Shown: in pieces, positions 15,895 through 30,333 of the stretch
Position numbering within the stretch: the stretch's first letter is position 1
Layout: each line of letters opens with the position of its first letter
Assembly (NCBI GenBank): GCA_963693315.1
Contig: OY856187.1
Location: forward strand, 426,119,748-426,183,747
Source: Diogma glabrata
Taxonomy: Eukaryota; Arthropoda; Insecta; Diptera; Cylindrotomidae
DNA length: 64,000 bases
Direction of reading: 5' to 3'
Notes under the pieces: model-generated
What the model saw: the letters and a program-made list of their open reading frames with translations, nothing else
Told to the model about the DNA's origin: nothing
Databases searched by the model: none
Translations under genes and position numbers: made by a program

Positions 15895-16604
15895 TTATTA
15901 TAAATTTTTGAACGTAGAAATATGGTTACAATGTTTTGATAACCATAATGACATTTTATATTATAATTGTTCACGTTTGGCAGAAATATTAGGTGAACGA
16001 TTATGCCGCAGTCTGCCTGGGTTCCACGCTTATACGGGATCAGACTATACCTTTGTTAAAAAAGGTAAAATTCGGCCGTTCAATATTTTAGAAAAATTAC
16101 TCAAATTCCAAAATCTCTTTATATCATTGACAACTCCAATTGATATTTAAGACGACGACAAAATGGAAAATTTGCAGGCGTTTACAGTAGAATTCTACAA
16201 CATTAAAAATTGTAAAGCTGTAAATGCTGCGAGATATGAAATATTCCAACAGTTCTACACTGCTAATAATCAGCATGAATATTTTTTAAAAAAACTAAAA
16301 AAATTTGACAGCTCTTTAATTCCTCCGTGCTGGCGTTCTCTTCAACCCAATAGTATTACGCACTATTTTTATTAACTCTATGTGGCAAAACGCCACAAAT
16401 GCTGAATGCATGGTTTATCGTCCTGAGGAAAACGGTTGGCTTCTCGAAGATCAAAAATTAAAACCACTTTGGTACAAAGGATCATCACTTCCTCAACGCG
16501 TAGAAGATGTTCTTCTACAGGACGATAAATTCTATGAGGAAAATGATGACGACGATGACAATGATCGAACAGAACTGGATTGTTTTGATGATATCGACGG
16601 ATGA
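15836..16604 (+). pseudogene. PIN/FEN-like nuclease-domain protein relic of the long-TIR element
   Basis: The frame open from 15800 shows an acidic hydrophobic strand (ASDTDILIILLGN), then about 60 residues on LPGFHAYTGSDYT followed by KKGKIRPFNILEKL. In FEN1/XPG nucleases a metal-binding Asp sits in an LGSDYT or LGCDY motif and others follow a hydrophobic strand, so a PIN-like/FEN-like fold is a reasonable inference. The frame hits one in-frame TAA at 16148-16150, continues (YNIKNCKAVNAARYEIFQQF; LIPPCWRSL), shifts frame near 16345, and ends in a strongly acidic C-terminus (DDDDDND) at 16604. I recall uncharacterised invertebrate proteins with this domain order but cannot name the family. 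The gene is dead in this copy. Confidence 0.55.
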
Positions 16605-16807
16605 CCGCTTTCTTGATGTAAATATGAAAGGACTTAAATATTCTTTTTGTTTTCTACTATTATTTACTAGCAAAATATGATAAAAATTATAAAATTAAAT
16701 ATGAAATATTAAAATATTATTTTAAAAGTATTGAATTATAATTGTTTTTGTTAAAATTATTTGTAATAAAAAAATCTCTTATATTAAGTTCTTTTATCTA
16801 ACTTTTT

Positions 16808-16860
16808 ATGGATGTGTGGCAGTATATAGTATATACTGGATGTGTGGCAGTATATAGTTA
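16808..16860. repeat. Short direct repeat at the core/right-arm boundary
   Basis: GGATGTGTGGCAGTATATAG occurs twice in tandem within about 50 bp, just before the right inverted arm begins. Confidence 0.7.
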
Positions 16861-17097
16861 TTATTAAATTATCAACATCATCGAAATTATTAACAATAAA
16901 ATGTCAAAAAATATAATTATTGAAAATTGTTACCGAACCATTCTAAAATTCAAACTGCTGGTGTAATGCATTATTCTCGCGCGCGATGTCATTTATTAAA
17001 AATAACGTCGGCTATATTTATTAATGTTTTTTGCGAGGCCGACAGATGTTTTTTTATTAGACAAGATGTACTCTTTTATATACAAAAATCTGGAGAA

Positions 17098-17960
17098 GGT
17101 TACATGTGAGGTAACTATGGCATCAATTTTTCATCCATTCAATTAGGTCTGCCAGGCACTTAAAAACAAAAATTTCAAGGCCGACCAACATTTTTTGTAA
17201 CTAAACAAAAGTCTCAATTATGTCAAGAAATTCCAGCGAGGTTACATGTGGGGTATATATGGCATCAATTTTTCATCCATTCAATTAGGTCTGCCTGGCA
17301 CTTAAAAACAAAAATCTTAAGGCCGACCAAAGTTTTCTGTAACTAAACGAAAGTCTCATTTATGTCAAGAAATTTCAGCGAGGTTACATGTGGGGTAACT
17401 ATGGCCTCAATTTTTCATCTATTTAATTAGGTCTGCCAGGCACTTAAAAACAAAAATTTCAAGGCCGACCAACATTTTTTGTAACTAAACAAAAGTCTCA
17501 ATTATGTCAAGAAATTTCAGCGAGGTTACATGTGGGGTAACTATGGCATCAATTTTTCATCCATTCAATTAGGTCTGCCAGGCACTTAAAAACAAAAATT
17601 TCAAGGCCGATCAACGTTTTTTGTAACTAAACAAAAGTCTCAATTATGTCAAGAAATTTCAGCGAGGTTACATGTGGGGTAACTATGGCATCAATTTTTC
17701 ATCCATTCAATTAGGTCTGCCAGGTACTTTAAAACAAAAATCTCAAGGCAGACCAAGATTTTCTTAAATTATACAAAAGTCTCAATTATATCAAGAAATT
17801 TCAGCGAGGTTACTTTCCAAATAAGTAGGCTTTTGTAATTAGTGATTACAAAAATTAATTAAAAATATTAATTAACGTAAAAGAGAAAGTCGGCCACTGG
17901 ATAGATATTTTCTGAAAAAGGTTATATAAGCTAAACCCAATTGCACAGAGGTTACATGTG
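17098..17960 (-). repeat. 142-bp phased subterminal array, right arm
   Basis: GGTTAC, the reverse of the left-arm landmark, starts at 17098, 17240, 17382, 17524, 17666, 17808 and 17950: again six intervals of exactly 142 bp. The arms are homogenised with each other, including the divergent outermost unit. Confidence 0.92.
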
Positions 17961-17993
17961 AGGTAGACTAAAGTGTCGTGGGAGCTTGGTCTA

Positions 17994-18145
17994 TGTTTAG
18001 TTATTTATTCTTTAACAAAAGATATCCAATCGACATCTGAGAACGCATGTTGTCGTGAGACCTAGATCTTAAAATGTTTTTGTGTGTTGTTGTGTTGTGA
18101 TACATATAGTGATTTCTAATACACAGTACATTTTATTTAAAAAAA
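17994..18145 (+). repeat. C1 repeat copy 2, right part
   Basis: Resumes the C1 sequence (TTATTCTTTAACAAAAGATA; GTTGTCGTGAGACCTAGATC) interrupted at 14362. Comparison with the copy at 30.6-31.2 kb places the insertion close to the segment around ATTTATCCATTCTTTAAC. Confidence 0.7.
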
Positions 18146-18589
18146 ATTTTATTTTGCGATTTATTGCAAAATCTTTTAACGTTTCTTTTTTACAATTTAT
18201 GTTTTAATTCTGTGTTGTTTTAAGTTTTGTTATGTCAATTTTAAAATAGTATGCGAAATTATAATATTTTTATATTTTTTGTATGTAAAGTGCTTTGTAA
18301 AATATATTTTAAGTGTTCAATAATTTGTGGAACATCAAATAATTTTCTATAGTTTTGCTCCCTACCTCAGGCAGAGTTGTACAAACGGTCCAGCAAAATA
18401 CCATTATTGACTGTTCTTTGTGCAGTTATGGATGAATAATATTAGCCATGACTGGGACATTAAAAAATTAACTCTGGATGATAACTACAAGCAGATCTGG
18501 ACGACAACTCACCGCCCAATAAAATAACATAAAAACGTGCTGGTCCAGTAATTCCAATTAATAAATATATGAATCGGCCATTTAATAAA

Positions 18590-18690
18590 ATAATAATAAC
18601 AATTATAACTTTTTGTTATAATAATAATAATATTATAATAACACTTATAATTTGTTATTACTATTATTATTATTATTGATTTTCAGTTTC
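18590..18690. repeat. TAA/ATT trinucleotide-rich inverted tract
   Basis: Runs of ATA/AAT triplets around 18590-18640 are mirrored by TTA/ATT triplets around 18650-18680, giving a self-complementary tract upstream of the Penelope-like element. Confidence 0.6.
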
Positions 18691-18999
18691 ATTTTATCAT
18701 ATTAAGGTGGCTTATAAATTATATACTATAAATAATATTTCTCATAAACATCCAGCCTGAGGAATGAATGTCGCTTAATGAGCGTAATACCCAGTAAAGC
18801 CAGTGGTGCATATAAGATTTTATGATTCATTTAATTAACTAAAACTAATAAAAACATTCTGCTGCATATGATAAAATTTAGTCAATAGTTCAAAATAATT
18901 TGTTAGTTTTTGAAAATTAAATGAACTGTTTAGTTTTGAAAATGTTGCATAAAATTTTTTTAAAAAGTTTAAAAATCTTTTACTAGTTAATATTAAGAA

Positions 19000-20490
19000 A
19001 TATTTACATTTCATACACAAAACTAAAGTACGAACAAAATTATTTATTTTTTGAAAATTTTTGAATAATATACTGAAGGTATTAACCAACAAAAGTAGCT
19101 TCAATATTGTTAACTCAAATGAATTTAAAAATTTCGTTGACACTATAAAAATACAAGAGGATGACATATTAGTGTCTTTGACGTAGTATCTTTATTTACA
19201 AATATTCCAATAAATATGGCGTTGAACGAAATTCAAAACAGATGGGATGAAATTAAATTTTTAACCAAATTACCTAAGGAAGTTTTTATCGATATTTTAG
19301 ATTTTTGCACAAAAAACAATAATTATTTCTCTTACAACAACAATTTTTACGAACAAATTGATGGTCTTGCAATGGGTAATCCGTTATCACCGGTATTAGC
19401 AGATATCGTCATGGAAAAACTTTTACTGGATTCACTTAACTGTTTATCAAGAAAACCAACTTTCATTAAAAAATATGTTGATGATATAATAATGGCTATA
19501 CCGAAAGATTTAGTTACTTCAACAAAAACGGTTTTTGAATTGTTCGACGACAATATAAAATTTACAGTAGAAGAAGAAAACAATAATAAAATAAATTTTT
19601 TAGATCTCCAGCTTATTAGGAAAAACAATTTAATAATTACAAATTGTTATAAAAAAGAAACAACATCAAATAGATTATTAAATTATGTATCAGCCCATCC
19701 ATTTTCAATGAAAGTTAATGTGGCTAAGTCTTTCTTTAAAAAAATTTTTAGTCTAAGTGACAAATCTTTTTATGGAGATAATATAAAAATTATTAAAAAT
19801 ATTTTAAAGGAAAATAATTATCCATCTAAATTAACAAACAAATTAGTACATCAAGAGATAAACAAACTAAACCATATTACATCAACATCCATTAGAAATA
19901 ATAACACACAAATTATCATCCCGCAAAATATCACTTTACAACAGCAAAATCCTAGTTCCAGCCAAAATGTTCAAGCTCCGTTAATTGGGTCTGTAACATA
20001 TATACCTAAGTTAACAGATAAATGCATGAAAATAATTAAACAACACACAAAAAATTCAAAAATCGCTAATAAAATACCAAACACCCTTTATAACAGCTTA
20101 TTTTCCAAAACTAAAGATAAAATAAATAAATTCGAAAAAACGAATCTGATATACGAAATACCGTGCAAGTGCAAAAAAACAGTATATATAGGACAAACAA
20201 AACAACAACTAAAACATCGTATTCTTCAACACAAAAGGGATGTTCGAAATAAAAGCGATTTGACCGCATTAGCAAAACATAGTGTAAATGATGAACATAT
20301 TTTTGAATTTGAAAACACTAAAATTTTAGATATAGAAGAGAAGTTTAAAAAAAGAAATATTCTTGAGGCTGCACATATCCAATTAAAACTACCGATGGCA
20401 TGTAATGCACAACTAGATACCAAGTTTCTACATAACGAATACAAACACCTGTTAAACTTGAAAAAATTTTTTTCAAAAAAGCCAACGTAG
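19000..20490 (+). pseudogene. Penelope-like reverse transcriptase with C-terminal GIY-YIG endonuclease
   Basis: PLE proteins combine a telomerase-related RT with a GIY-YIG nuclease for target-primed insertion. The frame 19216-20490 (424 codons) shows GLAMGNPLSPVLADI at residues 50-64, the catalytic YVDD box at 87-90, NFLDLQ at 127-132, NYVSAHPFSMK at 156-166, and the C-terminal nuclease: IYEIPC (about 312), VYIGQT (about 323), an Arg at 335 and the family Glu near 384. The motif A Asp codon (19180-19182, before VVSLFTNIP) lies upstream of the first Met. A single missing T near 19177-19179 separates it from the readable upstream part (KFLNNILKV; FKNFVDTIKIQEDDI), so the Met at 19216 is not the native start. 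The 3' half is intact. Confidence 0.88.
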
Positions 20491-20607
20491 CTTTTAAGAA
20501 AGTTTTTTATTTTCCTAGTCTTTTTGTTTATATAATTTTTTCAATTCATTTAAGTTTTTTCAATTTTTGTTTCAATTTTTATAATATTTGTATTTAATTT
20601 TTGTTTA

Positions 20608-20634
20608 GCTTGAGAATGGCAATGTGCCGAAATA
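20608..20634 (+). other. CTGA-like/stem/GAAA motif in PLE 3' region
   Basis: CTTGAGAATGGC...GCCGAAAT has a 3-bp stem (GGC/GCC) between a degenerate CTGANGA and GAAA. Hammerhead motifs are reported from PLE terminal repeats in the literature. This one lacks a consistent stem III and is at best a relic. Confidence 0.2.
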
Positions 20635-20850
20635 TTGTTTTTTATTAATTTAATAATAATAAAAAAAATAATGTAAAAGACTGATTAGTGTAAAAAATAA
20701 AATAAAAATTATTTATTTTTTAGCGTCTTATAAGCGGGCGTTATGAATTTTTAAAGGCTCGAATTTATGGACGAGTTTATATATCGCGTATATCCAAAAC
20801 GTTATAACAACTTTATATTAAAGTGAAGCATAAAACCTGTATCGCTTAGT

Positions 20851-22291
20851 CGCTATGAAAGTATTTATCATTATTATATTTTTGTTGGTTTCAGTTTCAC
20901 TTTACATGACAAGAAAAAATGCGATAATGCAAGACGTATTTTATGGAAAGCTTTTCTTAACTCTACTTAGAAATTAAAACTTTGATATTCATTATAATTT
21001 TTTAGAAAAATAAAAAAAAACCAGCAACAAGAGCCTCAATAAATACTACATAAACAAATTATTTTTCTTGACTAATTGGCAAGTACAGTCGTTTTCCTTT
21101 GTTGCCTTTCTTAGTTATTTTGTTTTTATTTTTTTCAATTTTCTATTGTTGCAAATTGTTTGACTTCAAGTGTGCCAGAGATCATTATGAATAAATTTAC
21201 GCTTTTCTGTTCTAATTTTTTTGTATTGAATCATCAAATTTTCTATTCATCTTAGTTATTAAAAAAATTATGGAGGGAAAGATTAAATGTAGAAAAAAAC
21301 GTGGATGGAACAAGGATACAAATAATAAACAATAATGTTAAGAATAGTAGGTCAATTCGTATTTAGTTGTATTATTTGTTATGGGACTAATTCAAATTAT
21401 GAATTTTAATTCTAAGCATTTATTTCGTTTATTATTCCCATGGACCATGGTTAAATCTTGTCATCAAATAATAGAACTAAAACAACCAAAACAAAAGGAA
21501 TTAAAATATTGCAATATAAAATTTAACGTAAAAAAATGAAACCTTCTCAGTTCATTCATTAAATAAATTTTCATTTTAAGTTACCTTAAATCTGAAAATC
21601 GCTCGTCAACAAAACTGCTATTAAAAAAATTATATAAAATGAAAATAGGATAAAGTTATTTCAAGAAACACAGGCAAGCACAAGAGACAGACTTTTTATT
21701 TGATTTTCTATCACAAAATAAGCGTTTTAGCTTTTTACACTAATTAGAATTAAAAGATTAAGTTTTCCTCAATGTTTTGTTGTTGTTGTTGGCGATACGT
21801 AAATTTGAGACACTTAAAGGATTTTGAGAGAAAAGCTTTTTTATTATAAATTTGGGTTATTATTTTTATTTTTATTTTTACAAAAGATTGGGAAAAGCAT
21901 TGAATGATTTGTAATATTAAGTGATAGATGGGAAGAAAAAGGTTGTGTTGTGGATGATTTTATATCTGATATAATTTAGGGTGATTTGTATAAAGGAGAG
22001 AACATAGATTTAAATGTTAGTTTTTGTGTTTATGATGTATAGGTTTGAAGTAGATAAAAATGAGAATTCTTATTATGTATCGTATAAATTAGGGCATATT
22101 TGCATATCCCAACCAATAATTTTTTATCATTAATTAATTCGTTCGGCATTTTCCATTGTTCATGTAACTAACTTTGGATGACGGGCATAACGAAGTATTT
22201 TTTAAAAACTTGGATCATAGAACTTTCACGATACGGTTGGAAACTGACTTATTTAAAACATATTAATTAAACCGTTAATTTCCTTTTAGAT
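20851..22291. other. AT-rich stretch, no gene recognised
   Basis: Short AT-biased frames only. No repeat structure stood out. Confidence 0.5.
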
Positions 22292-22739
22292 TGTATCCTG
22301 ACCAGAAATTTGTCAGGGCTCAAGTAAGGCCCTGATCAGGTTTGCCCTAACCCGGATCAGACATTGATAGGACTGCCTGATTGAGCCCTGATCATGAGTG
22401 TAACGCTTTTGCCCTACCAGGTCCTGATTGGGATTACCGGATCAGATCCTGATTGGGATAATCGGATCAGGCCCTGATTGGGATATCCGAACCATACCCT
22501 GATATATATTTACATATTATATACATAAATTAATCTAATTAAAATAAAAAAAATTACAATGGAAAAAATTAAAACATACATACCACCTTAATCACTATTA
22601 TTATAGTCTTTCAGCCGAGAAGCGATAACTAAGACATACATGAAGCGATTTTAACTATAAATTTCTAAAATGGATAATACTCTAGTGTATTTTAACCAAT
22701 TGAAATTTCAGCTAGGGGCCTGATCGGGGCCGGATACAT
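22292..22739. repeat. GC-richer palindromic repeat element (CCTGAT/ATCAGG)
   Basis: The ends TGTATCCTGACC and, inverted, TGTATCCGGCCC suggest short terminal inverted repeats about 450 bp apart. Inside, three units of about 26 bp of the type CCTGATTGGGATNNNCGGATCAG lie at about 22428-22503, and many single CCTGATC/GATCAGG words flank them. The GC excess is conspicuous against the surroundings. Non-coding; class unknown. Confidence 0.6.
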
Positions 22740-23706
<967 letters not shown>

Positions 23707-23731
23707 TTAAATATTTTATTTTACTTGTTAT

Positions 23732-23931
23732 NNNNNNNNNNNNNNNNNNNNNNNNNNNNNNNNNNNNNNNNNNNNNNNNNNNNNNNNNNNNNNNNNNNNN
23801 NNNNNNNNNNNNNNNNNNNNNNNNNNNNNNNNNNNNNNNNNNNNNNNNNNNNNNNNNNNNNNNNNNNNNNNNNNNNNNNNNNNNNNNNNNNNNNNNNNNN
23901 NNNNNNNNNNNNNNNNNNNNNNNNNNNNNNN
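23732..23931. other. Assembly gap, 200 N
   Basis: Exactly 200 undetermined bases between two (TA)n tracts. The round number suggests a placeholder, so the true distance is unknown and the order across it depends on scaffolding. Confidence 0.99.
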
Positions 23932-26635
<2,704 letters not shown>

Positions 26636-28226
26636 AAAATATGGAGGGGCTGAAATCTCAAGCTCTGAGATATCAACACTTCGGTCTGGGCTAAGGATTT
26701 TGATATAGTTTTCGGCATAAAACTTTCATGATGACATTGTTTTTAGTTTTGGGCATCGACGTACATCAACCTTAAAGCTCTTTGTAAAAGTACAAGTGTT
26801 TAATCTCTGTTTAGAAATTTATTACAAAACTAACACGAAACATCAATTCGTCGCCGGAAAATTATAACATATTATATATTAACATAATTTAGTGAAAAGT
26901 TGATACATTCAGCAAACTACTCAAAAACCTCTCCATTTAGCGTTTCGAGAAAATATTACAAAATTACAAAGTTATTTTTCTTTCAAAATTCCAAAAATAT
27001 TGAAAAAATTAAATAAAATCAAACTTTTGTCAAAATCCCAAAAATTATTACAAAATCAAAGATTAAAACTTTGTTAAAAAATTGTAAAAATATTGCAAAA
27101 ATTATAACAAAATCAAAAATTGAAACTTTTTTCACAATTTTTAAAAATATTTCAAAAATTAGAATAATATTAAATATTTAAACTTTTTCTAAATTCTAAT
27201 AATATTCCAAAAAATTCTTAAAAATTCAAAAATTCAAACTTTTTCCAAAATTCTAAAAGTATTGCAAATATTTTAACAAAATCAAACATTGAAACTTTTT
27301 TCAAAATTCTAAAAATTAAAATAAAATCAAAATTTTCCAAAATTCTAAAAATATTCCAAAAATTCTTACAAAATCAAAAATTGACTTTTTTCAAAATTCC
27401 AAAAATATATATACAAAATTCACAAATTCAAAAATTCTATTTCTTTCCAAAATTCTAAAAATATTGCCAAAATTATAACAAAATCAAAAATTAAAACTTT
27501 TTCCAAAAATTCTAAAAATGATTTTTTTGACACACTTGACAATATTTTTTTGACAACTTATAATGCAATAAAATTCTCAATATTAGTAATTTCATATCAT
27601 AAAAATAACTAATTTTATGTTTTTCTAAAAAAATAAATGAAAATCATTCTTTTGACACACTTGACATTATTTTTTGACAAACTTATAAAGCCATAATTCT
27701 CTATAATAATAATAAAATCTCATGTTGCATACAAATAATTAATTTTATTTTCCCAAAAAATGTGTAAAAAAATAAATAAACCGAAGTAAAATGTTTCTTT
27801 TGTCTCACTTGACAACATTTTTTGACAAACTTATAATGCAATAATCTAGTTTTGGGTCTCACATACCAATCCTGACCATCAAAATTTCTTCAAATTCAAT
27901 GTTTCTATTCGTAATCATATAAAATGAACGTTTTTTAAGCAAAAAATATGCAAATTTCCTTGTTTTGACACACTTGACGATTTTTTCGATACACTTATCG
28001 AACACAACGTCCTTTCGGCTCTTTCCATTGAGTCACCTATTTTATAAAAAAAAATTTTGTAACCCGTCCAGCGGTTATCTAGAGTTCGTCGGTTGTGACG
28101 GCCGCCGGCCGGCCGGCAGACAGACATACATTTTTTTTGCCTTTTTTATCTAAAAGAGTGTGGGTAAGAATTTCACTTTAGGCACATGAATTCAATACTT
28201 TGTTTTTTTTTTAAACCGAAATAATT
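26636..28226 (+). mobile_element. R1 dispersed repeat, copy 3
   Basis: Full-length but diverged R1: it starts at TGGAGGGGCTGAAATCTC and has the AT minisatellite block to about 27510. Units with TTGACAAACTTATAA lie near 27550, 27680 and 27830, the GC tail with GGCCGGCCGGCAGACAGACA near 28106, and a weak 3' end (AAACCGAAATAATT). The 3' hairpin has been lost. Confidence 0.8.
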
Positions 28227-28720
28227 GACGTTTCAGAGTATCTTAAGATGCAACTGAGATTAGTACTGAGACTACTGATACTAACTGAGATTTGAGATTG
28301 TAAATTAAGTTTCTCTGAGAAATTAACATTAAGTTCAAAAATTTGGGATTGAAATCATCTGGGAAACTCGTTTACGGTCATGAATATCTGAAGATTTTGA
28401 TCAATTATATTGTGATATTATGATACATTGCAATTAATTCTGGTAGTTTACAAGGACATCGGTGGTATCGGTGGCATCGACGGTGCTTGAGCCACTCTTT
28501 GTTGTGCTTGTTGAATTCACCAAGCAGATCGAATGTGGAATTAAAGAAGTAGACCGATTTTGAATAAATGTGTGTTTTCTGGAGAATTTGTGCGAGTGAT
28601 GATGAGAAGCGGAAGCGGATTACTTCGGAAAAAATCTTAAATGGATCATAAACGTAAAAAAAAGCTTTGTTCTAACAATACCCCACTACGTAATTCATTT
28701 TTTATAAACGTGTAAAAAGG
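28227..28720. other. Unassigned stretch before non-LTR element 2
   Basis: It holds a GATACT/ACTGAGA-rich run (28240-28290) and a GC-richer segment around 28460-28620 (GGACATCGGTGGTATCGGTG). This could be the 5' leader of the following retrotransposon; no ORF supports that. Confidence 0.3.
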
Positions 28721-28869
28721 TTGTTTCTGGTAACCTTAAGATGCAGAACGGACCCATTCATGACAATTTGGGTTAGGTTTAAAGTTAACACCCTAACGCC
28801 GGAAAAAAACTATTTTGTTAAATTTGGAAATCAAAGAAAAAATAACAGATTCGTACAAAACAACATAAT

Positions 28870-29646
28870 TTTACCTGGACGTGAAAAAGGATCAGACTAC
28901 CGAATCGGAACAGGAAGTGTGCGCAGCTTGAGCTCTCTAGATGCTTTTATAAGTCTAGAAACAGAGGCTGAGAGGTAAAGGATGGATATCATAGCTCTGC
29001 AAGAAATTAGGCAGAAAATAATCGGGAAACAAAATTTGGGTAGTCACTCTTTATACTGTAGTGCTCATCCTTCTCGAAGAGAATTTGGAACTGGTTATCT
29101 TATAGGTGCAGGCATACAAGAAGCCGTGCTGAAATTCATCTCGTTCAATGAAAGGATCTGCTACCTAAGGGTATGCGGTACATACAACAATATTTCTATT
29201 ATTGCCGTGCATGCATCTACTGAAGCTAAGACTGTCAACGAGAAGGATACTTACTACATAGCACTGGAAAAGGTTATGAAACAAACACCATCACGCTACT
29301 TCATTATGGTTCTTGGTAACTTTAATTAGCAGGCTGGAAGAGACTGAGAAAAGAATGACTGAGTTTGCATTATCAAATAATTTGAAAATTGCCAGAACTT
29401 TCCGCATCGATCGATTTATAAGCAGACTTGGGTCTCACCGAATGGAAACATTATTCTAGTGTTCTGAATGTACGACCCTTTAGAGATGCATACATTGGAT
29501 GTAATCACTTCCTTGTATGTACTAAAATAAGGTCCCACTTCCCAAATCCAAGCATGCAAAAATTCAATCAACGGAAACGTTTTAACATTTTATCCCTAAA
29601 GAATGCTGAAACACAAGATATCAAAATCATTTTGCTAAAACATTGA
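28870..29646 (+). pseudogene. EEP (AP-like) endonuclease domain of non-LTR element 2
   Basis: This domain nicks target DNA for target-primed reverse transcription. Readable pieces are VRSLSSLDA, an in-frame TAA at 28976-28978, MDIIALQEIR (catalytic Glu context), EFGTGYLIG, ERICYLRV, HASTEAKTV and MVLGNFN (the usual GDFN with Asp changed to Gly-Asn context), then a second in-frame stop at 29327-29329. A different frame (29428-29646) covers VLNVRPFRDAYIGCNHFLV, where the family's SDH is CNH. At least two stops, one frameshift and altered catalytic residues make it inactive. Confidence 0.75.
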
Positions 29647-30054
29647 AAAAATCTGAAACCATTAATGGAGACTTCGATAGGCCATGGTATTTACTCAAAG
29701 ATGCTGTTTTAAGCGCTGCTGAGGAAATACTTGAACGACCACAAAACCACTCCCAGAAGCCATGGATGAATCAAGCATGTCTTGACGCTATTCAATACAA
29801 AAAAGATTCTAAAATGTAAACTGAGAACTATAACCTGGCAAGACAAGCCGTTTCAAAGCTATGTAGACGAACGAAAAGAGAATGGTGGAAGAGACAGAGT
29901 GAGGAGATTGAAAACCTCAATAAGGTACATCATATCGCGTAACTTCTTTCAACAGGTTAAAACCTTAAAGAAGGGACCTCAAACTAGATCGACGGCTAAT
30001 ATTCTCAACTAAGGTGACCGGCAACAAGTCGGACGACGAGCAAATTTTATTCGT

Positions 30055-30333
30055 GCGTCAAAGGTACATGTAGTCGAACCCACCAAAGAGAAATTCGAAG
30101 CGGCGCTGTCAAAATTAAAATGCAATAAAGCACCTGGTATCGACGATAAAACATCCGAAATGATTATACATGGTGGTGAAACTCTATCTTCAACATTGTT
30201 TGAACTTGTTCAAATAATCTGGAGGACTGACAGCATGCCACAGGACTGGAACGCAGCTATGCTGATACCAATCCATGAAAAAGGTAATCGCTTACAATGT
30301 GCAAACTACAGAGGAATTGCTCTACTCTGCACA
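30055..30333 (+). pseudogene. RT N-terminal part of non-LTR element 2
   Basis: Reads KEKFEAALSKLKCNKAPGID, then MIIHGGETL, MPQDWNAAMLIPIHEKG and NYRGIALL: RT motifs 0-2 of non-LTR elements. It ends at the ACA target of the inserted TIR element. After the insertion the same reading continues as AQYKIFSYI (31553 onward), where intact relatives have AYKIL. Confidence 0.85.

Larger units (their letters stand above)
14363..17993 (+). mobile_element. 3.63-kb long-TIR element with phased 142-bp arrays and nuclease-like gene relic
   Basis: The ends TAGACCAAGCTCCCACGACA and its reverse complement bound an element inserted into a C1 copy. The left arm (14363 to about 15478) and right arm (about 16856-17993) are inverted copies of each other, about 1.1 kb each and highly similar. 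Each arm holds landmarks at exact 142-bp spacing. Inner arm segments carry TATATAAAAG facing the core. The 1.4-kb core contains relics of a gene with a CxxC N-terminus and a DTD...GSDYT domain. Flanks give either TGT/TGT (ends TAGACC) or TA/TA (ends GACC) as target duplication. No DDE transposase, RT or helicase was recognised. The superfamily is unknown to me. Confidence 0.8.
18795..20850 (+). mobile_element. Penelope-like element (PLE), decayed
   Basis: The bounds are approximate. The 5' side begins near GGTGCATATAAGATTTTATG. The 3' side ends near GTGAAGCATAAAACC, whose reverse complement resembles the 5' terminus (GATTTTATGATTCATTTAAT), so the element is framed by inverted repeats, as PLE copies often are. 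The 3' region with AAGCGGGCGTTATGAATTTT recurs at about 58788, linking it to the derivative at 57.5-58.9 kb. It contains one RT/GIY-YIG gene. Confidence 0.7.

Noticed and set aside
18740..18800. Hammerhead-like CTGAGGA word at the 5' side of the PLE
   Set aside because: No GAAA follows a stem at the right place, and the related derivative at 57.5 kb does not preserve the arrangement.
19347..19628. Minus-strand ORF opposite the PLE gene
   Set aside because: Shadow of the plus-strand RT gene, which has the recognisable motifs.
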